From: JBBDIP01 sp964602455
GTDB lineage: Bacteria > Bacillota > Sulfobacillia > Fermentithermobacillales > Fermentithermobacillaceae
Reading direction: 5' to 3'
Assembly: GCA_964602455.1 (NCBI GenBank)
Contig: CAZRRG010000057.1
Span: 1-14,144 of the forward strand
DNA: 14,144 nucleotides
The number at the start of each line of letters is the position of its first letter. Position 1 is the first letter of the stretch. Of the stretch, positions 1 to 5,996 are shown in pieces. A program made the position numbers and the translations under genes. A model generated the notes under the pieces. The model made no database searches. It was not told the origin of the DNA and saw only the letters and a list, made by a program, of their open reading frames with translations.

Positions 1-2568
1 GAGTTGGAGGGCATGAGCTGCGCCAGTTGCGCTCAGGCGATCGAGAACGCTCTCAAGAAGGCTGACGGGGTAAGCAGCGCAACCGTCAACTTTGCCGCAG
101 AGAAAGCCTACATCGAGTACGATCCCGGGAAGACTGACAGGCACAAGTTGGCCGAGGTGGTCCGCAACACGGGATACGACGTGAAGGAAGAGCGCCGTAA
201 GGCTACCCTCAGCATCGGCGGCATGACCTGCGCCGCCTGCGCGTCTGCGGTGGAAAAAGCCCTCAAGAAGGCTCAAGGCATCTACTCGGCAAGCGTGAAC
301 ATCGCTACCGAAAAGGCCGTCGTCGAATTCGACCCTACCCTGGTTGACCGCGAGAAACTCGAAAAGATCATCCACGACGCGGGTTACGACTTGGAGGGCA
401 TGGAGAGCGATGAGGCACCGGGCGCCCTCACCGGTGCGGCGGCAGGAGCTGCCGTAGGAGCTGCCGCTGGAGGCCCGGTTGGAGCCGCGGCGGGGGCGGC
501 AGCGGGCAGCGCCATTGGCGCCGCAGCTGCTCCGGAAGTAGACGAGGACGAGCGAAAGGTCCGCGCCGCCCGCTCCCGCATGTGGGGCGCGTGGGTGTTC
601 ACACTGCCCATCATCCTCTGGATGATCCCCGAGATGTTCTTCGGGATGGCTTGGCCCAACATGATGGTCATGCATACCGGCATGATCTTGCTGGCGATCC
701 CTCCGCTGTTCGTGTTCGGGCGCCGCACGTTCAACACCGCTTACAGGGCGGTGAGCCATGGCAGCGCCAACATGGACGTCCTCATTGCCATGGGCACCGG
801 CGTCGCCTTCATCACGGGGCCGGTCAGTTACTTCGCCCCCATAGCAAACTACGCGGGCGTATCCGCCATGATCATGGCCTTCCACCTTACAGGAAGGTAC
901 ATCGAGGAGACGGCAAAGGGCCGCGCATCCCAGGCAATCCGCAAACTCATCCAGTTAGGGGCCAAGACAGCCCGGGTGCTTGTAGGCGATGAGGAGCGAG
1001 AGGTTCCGATCGAGGAGCTGAAGCCTGGTGACGTGATGGTCATCCGTCCTGGTGAGAAGATCCCTACAGACGGCGAAGTCATCGAAGGTCGCACCAGCGT
1101 GGATGAGTCCATGGCGACCGGGGAATCCATGCCTGTCACCAAAGAGGTAGGCGACCAGGTCATCGGCGCCACGGTGAACCAGAACGGCCTCATCAAGGTA
1201 AGGGCCACCAAGGTCGGCAGGGACACGTTCCTCGCTCAGGTCATCAAGATGGTGGAGGAGGCGCAAGGGACAAAGGTTCCGATCCAGGCGTTTGCCGATA
1301 AGATCACCTCTGTCTTTGTGCCCACAGTGCTTGCCATCGCCGTGGGGACACTCCTCCTGTGGCTCCTGGCTCCCAATGCCATGCAGGGCCTCATCTCGGC
1401 GGCGTCCGCGTATCTGCCGTGGGTTGACCCAACTCTAGGAACTGTAACCCTTGCCCTGTCGGCCACTATCGCAGTCCTGGTTATCGCGTGTCCGTGCGCC
1501 CTGGGGCTGGCCACGCCGACAGCGCTCATGGTGGGCAGCGGGATGGGGGCGGAGAACGGCGTGCTCGTGAGGCACGGCGCCGCAATCCAGACCATGAGGG
1601 ACGTTAAGGTCGTGGTCTTCGACAAGACGGGGACAATCACCAAAGGAAAACCTGAGGTGACGGATGTTGTGCCTCTGGGCGGCTTCACGGAAGACCGGGT
1701 CCTCGTGCTTGCGGCATCGGTTGAAGCCGGGTCCGAGCATCCCCTGGGAGCGGCAATTGTCCAGGGGGCTAAGGAGAAAGGGCTCTCGCTGCAGCGCATC
1801 ACGGACTTCGAGGCCATACCTGGTAAGGGGGTCAGAGCGACGTCCGAGGGCAAGAGAGTCCTGGTCGGCAGCCGGAAGCTCATGAGCGAGGCCGGCATCG
1901 CCCAAGCGGATCTGGATGCCCTCGAAGGCGAGCTGAGGCGCCTGGAGGAGGAAGCTAAGACCGCAGTTATCGTCGCAGAGGACGGCAAGGCAGCGGGCAT
2001 CGTAGCCGTGGCCGATCCTTTGAAGGAGGACTCTGTCGCAGCCATAAGGGAGCTTCGCGACCTCGGTCTGGATACCGCCATGATTACCGGAGACAACCGG
2101 CGGACCGCCGACGCGATCGCGGCCAAGGTTGGCATCACCCACGTCCTTGCCGAGGTCCTTCCCGGCGGAAAGGCGGAGGAGATCCAGAAGCTGCAGAGCA
2201 GCCTCGGACTTGTCGCCATGGTCGGGGACGGGATCAATGACGCGCCTGCCCTCACCCAGGCTGACGTCGGTATCGCGATCGGGACCGGTACCGACATCGC
2301 CATCGAGTCGTCGGACGTGACCCTGGTGCGCGGCGATCTGTCGGGTGTTGTTACAGCCGTGAAGCTTTCCAGGGCGACCTTCAGGAAGATAAGGCAGAAC
2401 CTGTTCTGGGCGTTCTTCTACAACCTGGTGATGATCCCCCTGGCCATACTGGGGCTGTTGCACCCGGTCATGGCAGAGATCGCGATGGCGACCAGCTCGA
2501 TTAGCGTTGTGACCAACGCAAACCTGCTCCGTCGCGTCAACGTGAGGCCTGACTTGAGGAAAGCTTAA
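1..2568 (+). CDS. copA: Copper-exporting P1B-type ATPase, 5' end missing
   Basis: This inner-membrane pump exports Cu(I) at the cost of ATP. The reading frame is open to base 1 and its first window residues already lie in a metal-binding motif, so the true start is upstream. Counting from the TTG at base 4, two HMA domains carry GMSCASC (C6, C9) and GMTCAAC (C76, C79). An Ala/Gly-rich linker follows (about 138-176), then transmembrane helices, the actuator TGES motif, the CPC ion-binding motif (near residue 495), the phosphorylated Asp in DKTGT (D540), the HP motif of the nucleotide domain (H579-P580), TGDN (about 695) and the hinge GDGINDAP (741-748), with two final helices. All catalytic motifs are intact. 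CPC plus paired CxxC HMA domains fits Cu(I) rather than Zn/Cd. No CsoR or CopZ gene is visible nearby. The linker composition is unusual for the family. Certain as a P1B ATPase; copper specificity is inferred. Confidence 0.96.
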   Translation, partial: ELEGMSCASCAQAIENALKKADGVSSATVNFAAEKAYIEYDPGKTDRHKLAEVVRNTGYDVKEERRKATLSIGGMTCAACASAVEKALKKAQGIYSASVNIATEKAVVEFDPTLVDREKLEKIIHDAGYDLEGMESDEAPGALTGAAAGAAVGAAAGGPVGAAAGAAAGSAIGAAAAPEVDEDERKVRAARSRMWGAWVFTLPIILWMIPEMFFGMAWPNMMVMHTGMILLAIPPLFVFGRRTFNTAYRAVSHGSANMDVLIAMGTGVAFITGPVSYFAPIANYAGVSAMIMAFHLTGRYIEETAKGRASQAIRKLIQLGAKTARVLVGDEEREVPIEELKPGDVMVIRPGEKIPTDGEVIEGRTSVDESMATGESMPVTKEVGDQVIGATVNQNGLIKVRATKVGRDTFLAQVIKMVEEAQGTKVPIQAFADKITSVFVPTVLAIAVGTLLLWLLAPNAMQGLISAASAYLPWVDPTLGTVTLALSATIAVLVIACPCALGLATPTALMVGSGMGAENGVLVRHGAAIQTMRDVKVVVFDKTGTITKGKPEVTDVVPLGGFTEDRVLVLAASVEAGSEHPLGAAIVQGAKEKGLSLQRITDFEAIPGKGVRATSEGKRVLVGSRKLMSEAGIAQADLDALEGELRRLEEEAKTAVIVAEDGKAAGIVAVADPLKEDSVAAIRELRDLGLDTAMITGDNRRTADAIAAKVGITHVLAEVLPGGKAEEIQKLQSSLGLVAMVGDGINDAPALTQADVGIAIGTGTDIAIESSDVTLVRGDLSGVVTAVKLSRATFRKIRQNLFWAFFYNLVMIPLAILGLLHPVMAEIAMATSSISVVTNANLLRRVNVRPDLRKA

Positions 2569-2663
2569 GGCCAGTTTAAGGTGAAAACGTCTGTGCCAAG
2601 GCGCGCAATATGCGATGCTATCGGTAGAGATATCCGGCGTTCTTCTTGTGAGGTGAGGGCACC

Positions 2664-2906
2664 GTGCAACTGGATAGCCTAAGGCAAAGCTACGATAAGG
2701 CTCTTTCCAGTCTGGCATCGCTTTTGGGTCTTGAGTACCGTGAAGTCCAGAGTTTTGTCGGCGACCTTGGCGACGCTTGGGGCGCCCGAAGGATGAAGGA
2801 ACTGTTCAAGGATCCCGCGGTACAGGAGCAGCTTGACATAATCCTAAAGATATCCGAGGAGTACCGCTGTTTGGTCGGGTTGCCGACCGAAGCTGCTTGC
2901 ATGTAG
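2664..2906 (+). CDS. Small hypothetical protein, 80 aa
   Basis: I do not recognise this family. The frame starts at GTG 2664, with a purine-rich GAGGTGAGGG (about 2649-2659) placed correctly upstream, which is the main reason to believe it. The product is soluble-looking and mostly helical in composition, with no signal peptide or membrane segment. It has a charged central part (GARRMKELFKDP) and a C-terminus carrying two cysteines and ending in Met (YRCLVG and EAACM). It lies 95 bp after copA on the same strand with no terminator between them, and a hairpin terminator follows about 60 bp after its stop. It may therefore be cotranscribed with copA. A link to copper is guesswork based on position and the terminal Cys/Met residues. 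Confidence 0.6.
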   Translation: MQLDSLRQSYDKALSSLASLLGLEYREVQSFVGDLGDAWGARRMKELFKDPAVQEQLDIILKISEEYRCLVGLPTEAACM

Positions 2907-2968
2907 ACGCAGGGTAGGACTGTTCGCTTCCGCAATATAGGGTTTTGCGGGCTGATACTAGAACTATG

Positions 2969-3003
2969 GGGCCGGGCGTCCAGTGAGACGACCCGGCCCT
3001 TTC
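2969..3003 (+). terminator. Rho-independent terminator after copA and the 80-aa gene
   Basis: GGGCCGGG-CGTC (2969-2980) pairs with GACG-A-CCCGGCCC (2987-2999). That gives a 12-bp GC-rich stem with one bulged A and a 6-nt loop. A short T stretch (TTT, 3000-3002) follows. The U-tract is brief, but stem strength and position after the last gene of the unit support a terminator. Confidence 0.75.
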
Positions 3004-3013
3004 ATCTGCGTAA

Positions 3014-3031
3014 CGGAACCTGATGGTTCCG
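3014..3031. other. Small perfect hairpin upstream of the SLH gene
   Basis: CGGAACC-TGAT-GGTTCCG forms a 7-bp stem with a 4-nt loop. It sits between the preceding terminator and the SLH gene start, about 65 bp before the start codon. It could be an operator or a leader hairpin. No U-tract follows, so it is not a terminator. I could not identify a convincing sigma promoter in this gap. Confidence 0.35.
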
Positions 3032-3095
3032 GCCATCGTCCTAGTAGTGAAGTAAACGCGACATTTCCAGGACTTTTGTCCGAAGGGAGTTGCTG

Positions 3096-4499
3096 ATGTT
3101 GATGAGTAGGAGTATTGGGCGACTTGTGGCGGCTGCGATTGCGACTGTCATGCTGACCGCCGCAATGGCCGCATTGCCGGCCGGCCTTGCCCTGGCCGCA
3201 GAGCCCGAGTACACGTACTTCACGGTCTACTTCCCGCTTTACACCAAACTGGGGTCCTTCGTGTACCCGGTGAGGCATCTTGTCCCCAAGACTGACGCGC
3301 CGGAAAAGGCCGCGATGGAAGCCTTGATAGCCGGATACCCGGGCGGTCCATTCCTGCCCCTTCCCGCGGCTACCCAGGTGCTGGACGTCACCACTGAGGG
3401 TGGGCTGGCCACAGTGGACTTCAGTTCCGAGATCATGAACGCCAATGTGGGTTCGGGCGGCGAGGCAGCGATCCTATCCGCAATAGTGGCCACGCTGGGA
3501 CAATTCCCGGGTGTCACCGACGTGCAGATCCTGGTCAACGGAGAGAAGATGGACTCTCTAGCCGGACATGTCGATATCACCGAGCCCCTCTCCACTCAGG
3601 GTGTCTACGGTAGCGTGTTCCAGGTGTTGGACGATGTTTACCAGCACTGGTCCGGCGGAGCAGTTGGTATCCTCATGGTTCTTGACGTGCTTGACGGATA
3701 CCCCGACGGCACCTACAAGCCCGACAACAAGGTTACAAGGGCCGAGTTTATCAAGATGCTCGTTGAGGGTTTGAGATTGCCCTACGCCTCGGGTGAAGCC
3801 GTTCCGTTCGCCGATGTTACGGGCAAATGGCATGAGGATTATGTTCGCAGAGCCTTGGCTTCGGGCCTCATTAAGGAAGCGGACTACGGTCAGAACCTGA
3901 AGCCGGACGAGGTCATTCCTCGTGAAGAAATGGCCGCTCTCCTGGTGGCAGCTTCGGAAGCCTACCTGGAGCAGCATCCGGAAGTGGACTACCAGGAGGT
4001 CAGCCCGTCGCCTGTCTTCACCGATCTGAACACCGCCACCGAGAAGTACAGATCGGCCATCCAGGAGAGCGCTAACCTCGGGTTCCTGGCCGGTTTCCCC
4101 GATGGGACCTACCGTCCCATGGAAGGGTTGAGCAGGGGAGAAGCCGCAACAGTGATCGCCCGTGTGCTTGGCGTTGCTGAGACCGGCGACCCCGTCTACA
4201 GGCACGTGATCCGCATGGATCCCCTTCAGGGAGCAAAGTGGGACGGAGGCAGCCTCTACGCCCTCGGCGCAGCCTCAGCCTTCGAGGCGAACGTTAACTG
4301 GAGAATCGCGAGCGCGGAAGGCGACATCCTCTTCAGCTACGTGACCACGAGCGAGGGTATGGGTTGGGGACTCTGGGGCCTCTACGTCGACGCGGCGCTC
4401 TTCGCCGATCAGTCTCCTACCACGCTTGAGTTCCTGCTCGTAAGCATGGAGGACGGCCACGAGTACAGCAAAGTGACGTATCCCTTGGTAGAGCAGTAA
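3096..4499 (+). CDS. Secreted GerMN / triple-SLH / Gmad2 envelope protein
   Basis: Predicted exported, wall-attached protein of 467 aa. I chose ATG 3096 because AAGGGAG (3083-3089) lies 6 nt upstream; the in-frame TTG 3090 is too close to it, and ATG 3102 is the alternative. Residues 1 to about 35 form a Sec signal peptide (basic start, hydrophobic core, LALA-A cleavage region). Residues about 38-165 match the GerMN domain, including ATQVLDV, LATVDFSSE and VTDVQILVNGE. Three SLH modules follow (about 175-223, 235-291, 303-357), with GYPDGTYKP, TRAE, PREE, GFPDGTYRP and SRGE signatures that bind secondary wall polysaccharide. Residues about 366-467 fit the Gmad2 Ig-like germination domain (FEANVNWRI, GLWGLY, EDG.EYS). 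GerMN and Gmad2 usually adjoin; here SLH repeats separate them. Domain calls are from memory of the families. The exact role (spore coat, cortex or cell surface) is unknown. Confidence 0.88.
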   Translation: MLMSRSIGRLVAAAIATVMLTAAMAALPAGLALAAEPEYTYFTVYFPLYTKLGSFVYPVRHLVPKTDAPEKAAMEALIAGYPGGPFLPLPAATQVLDVTTEGGLATVDFSSEIMNANVGSGGEAAILSAIVATLGQFPGVTDVQILVNGEKMDSLAGHVDITEPLSTQGVYGSVFQVLDDVYQHWSGGAVGILMVLDVLDGYPDGTYKPDNKVTRAEFIKMLVEGLRLPYASGEAVPFADVTGKWHEDYVRRALASGLIKEADYGQNLKPDEVIPREEMAALLVAASEAYLEQHPEVDYQEVSPSPVFTDLNTATEKYRSAIQESANLGFLAGFPDGTYRPMEGLSRGEAATVIARVLGVAETGDPVYRHVIRMDPLQGAKWDGGSLYALGAASAFEANVNWRIASAEGDILFSYVTTSEGMGWGLWGLYVDAALFADQSPTTLEFLLVSMEDGHEYSKVTYPLVEQ

Positions 4500-4537
4500 C
4501 CGCATAGAGGGTTTCAATCAGGCGGCTGTGGAATTCT

Positions 4538-4604
4538 CCCGCCACGACGCGAAGGCTGTTGCGGTCTCGCCGCAACGCCGGAAGGTCGTGGCGGGTTCTG
4601 CTTT
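4538..4604 (+). terminator. Composite nested hairpin after the SLH gene
   Basis: A perfect 11-bp outer stem, CCCGCCACGAC (4538-4548) with GTCGTGGCGGG (4585-4595), encloses a perfect 7-bp inner hairpin, GTTGCGG (4558-4564) with CCGCAAC (4570-4576). The inner stem can be lengthened by GGC/GCC past a bulge. A T-rich tail, TTCTGCTTT, follows. It ends only 19 bp before the next start codon. It probably terminates the SLH transcript but could equally act as a leader structure for the downstream epimerase gene. Confidence 0.65.
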
Positions 4605-4622
4605 ATCCGGGAGGTGCTCAAG

Positions 4623-5606
4623 ATGATCGTGGTAACCGGAGCCCCTGGACACATAGGTAACAACCTGGTACGGCAGTTGGTGCGAAAAGGGCAGCGGGTG
4701 CGCTGCATGGTCTTGCGGGGAGAGAGCCTGAAGCCGCTTCACGGTCTAGACGTTGAGATAGTCGAGGGTGACGTACGGGACCCTGCATCTTTGGATGCGG
4801 CGTTCTCCGGCGCAACAGTTGTGTATCACCTGGCCTCGGTCATAAGCCTGATCCCGGGACACAATGACCTGCTCGAACAGGTAAACGTACGGGGAGCGCG
4901 CAACGTCGCCGAGGCATGCTTGAGGCGCGGGGTTAGACGCCTTGTGTACACCAGCTCCATCCACGCTCTGGTAGAACCTCCTCACGGAACGCCTATCGAT
5001 GAATCGGCGCCCATAGACCCCAGCCGCGCACCGTTAGCCTACAGCAAGTCCAAGGCCAAGGGTACGCTGGAGGTCTTGGACGTGGCATCGAAGGGACTGG
5101 ATGTGGTGCTCATCTTCCCGACCGGAGTCATCGGCCCCCACGATTACAAACCTGGAGAGGTCGGCCAGATGATCCTGGACTACAGGCGGGGAAGACTGCC
5201 CGTTCGCCTGGCGGGAGGATATGACTTCGTGGATGTCCGGGATGTGGCCGCAGGGCACATCCTTGCCAGCGAGAAGGCCCCACCGGGCGAAAAGTACATA
5301 TTGCACGGTGAGTGGATCTCGGTTGACGACGTTATGCTGGAACTTTCCTTGGCGACCGGGGTGCCGGTGCCAAGGTTCCGCCTGCCTTCAGGTCTAGCGC
5401 GCGCCGCCGCAGCGGCTGTGAGCGCCGTATGCTCTCTCACCGGAACCAGGATGCCGTTCAACACAGATTCATTCGATACGCTTCAGAGCAATTCTCTGAT
5501 TGTGACCCGCAAGGCTGAAGTGGAGTTGGGGTTCTCCGCGCGGCCTATCAGGCAGTCTTTGAGGGACTCCGTCCAATGGTTCCGGAGTGTAGGGATGCTC
5601 AATTGA
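4623..5606 (+). CDS. Extended-SDR NAD(P)-dependent epimerase/dehydratase
   Basis: Cytoplasmic Rossmann-fold oxidoreductase of 327 aa. ATG 4623 was chosen because GGAGGTG (4610-4616) lies 6 nt upstream; the upstream in-frame GTG 4614 falls inside that site. The N-terminus has the extended-SDR dinucleotide motif TGAPGHIG (residues 5-12), an acidic VEGDVRD segment, a YTSS catalytic-serine region (about 109-112) and the YSKSK active site (Y140, K144), followed by FPTGVIGP and FVDVRDVAAGH. The pattern resembles NAD-dependent epimerase/dehydratase proteins close to dihydroflavonol-reductase-like and hopanoid-associated sugar epimerases. The substrate cannot be read from sequence. No sugar or hopanoid pathway genes are adjacent; the neighbours are an SLH protein and spoIIE. 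It appears to be a single-gene unit, with hairpins on both sides. Confidence 0.9.
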   Translation: MIVVTGAPGHIGNNLVRQLVRKGQRVRCMVLRGESLKPLHGLDVEIVEGDVRDPASLDAAFSGATVVYHLASVISLIPGHNDLLEQVNVRGARNVAEACLRRGVRRLVYTSSIHALVEPPHGTPIDESAPIDPSRAPLAYSKSKAKGTLEVLDVASKGLDVVLIFPTGVIGPHDYKPGEVGQMILDYRRGRLPVRLAGGYDFVDVRDVAAGHILASEKAPPGEKYILHGEWISVDDVMLELSLATGVPVPRFRLPSGLARAAAAAVSAVCSLTGTRMPFNTDSFDTLQSNSLIVTRKAEVELGFSARPIRQSLRDSVQWFRSVGMLN

Positions 5607-5612
5607 CAACCC

Positions 5613-5660
5613 TCCGCTCCCGTTAGTACGATGTATGTGGCGAGAAGCCACGAGCGGAGC
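5613..5660 (+). terminator. Branched hairpin directly after the epimerase gene
   Basis: CTCCGCTC (5613-5620) pairs with GAGCGGAG (5653-5660). Inside it, GTGGC (5638-5642) pairs with GCCAC (5648-5652) around GAGAA, stacked directly on the outer stem's 3' arm. CGCTTGTTTGGG follows, a weak T-containing tail. It starts 7 bp after the epimerase stop, so a terminator or 3'-end stabiliser is likely. Confidence 0.5.
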
Positions 5661-5726
5661 GCTTGTTTGGGTCGGCGCATCCTCAACTGCCAGCGGAACG
5701 GCGGCCGGGATGGCTAGAAGAAACAG

Positions 5727-5760
5727 AGGCGGTAGGACATCTGTCCTGCCGCCTTATGGT
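5727..5760 (+). terminator. Second hairpin in the epimerase-spoIIE gap
   Basis: AGGCGGTAGGACA (5727-5739) is followed almost at once by TGTCCTGCCGCCT (5742-5754). They form a 13-bp stem with one G-T wobble and a minimal loop, then TTATGGTTTGTG. The near-perfect stem is terminator-like although the U-run is poor. Together with the hairpin at 5613-5660 it would insulate spoIIE from upstream transcription. Confidence 0.55.
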
Positions 5761-5883
5761 TTGTGATGGCCCTCGCTTGCTACAGTTCTAGCTCAAGGTA
5801 CCCCCAGGTTCTGGCCCAAGCTGTCCGCTTCATCTCCTCACGCTCACCCATATTGCGCCATCACCTCTCGCTGACGTGCGCTA

Positions 5884-5890
5884 TTCGACA
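5884..5890 (-). promoter_or_regulatory. Putative Spo0A box (0A box) upstream of spoIIE
   Basis: TTCGACA on the plus strand is the exact complement of the core 0A box TGTCGAA bound by phosphorylated Spo0A. It lies 107 bp before the spoIIE start codon and about 40 bp before the candidate -35. In Bacillus subtilis spoIIE is activated by Spo0A~P acting with sigma-A. A 7-mer can occur by chance, so support comes mainly from its position. Confidence 0.5.
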
Positions 5891-5929
5891 GTCCAGGCCC
5901 CCGAAAACACCTCCTCTGCCAGACAGGCG

Positions 5930-5961
5930 GCGACAAAGAGCGCGCCAATACCTGGGATAAT
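5930..5961 (+). promoter_or_regulatory. Candidate Spo0A-dependent promoter of spoIIE
   Basis: An extended -10, TGG-GATAAT (5953-5961, five of six consensus bases plus the TG element), is preceded by a -35-like GCGACA (5930-5935) at a 20-bp spacing, longer than the normal 17. GGCGACA (5929-5935) is also a degenerate 0A box overlapping the -35. Long spacing with overlapping 0A boxes is the arrangement I recall for Bacillus spoIIE and spoIIG promoters. Predicted transcription would start near 5968, giving a leader of about 30 nt. Confidence 0.5.
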
Positions 5962-5996
5962 ATGGAAACAAGAACGCGCGGGGAGGGAACCGTGTC

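Noticed and set aside
1435..2718. Long minus-strand open frame (427 codons) opposite copA, and another of 355 codons at 1236-2303
   Set aside because: Both lie entirely or mostly opposite the copA catalytic domains, lack recognisable motifs, and are expected from GC-rich codon use.
3558..4205. 215-codon minus-strand open frame opposite the SLH protein
   Set aside because: It mirrors a gene with three recognisable SLH modules; no family signature or ribosome-binding site of its own.
5763..5960. 65-codon plus-strand open frame in the gap before spoIIE
   Set aside because: It overlaps the spoIIE promoter region, lacks a ribosome-binding site and has a composition unlike a protein.
5607..5996. 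tRNA or riboswitch in the spoIIE upstream gap
   Set aside because: The hairpins do not form a cloverleaf, and no T-box or known riboswitch core sequence is visible.
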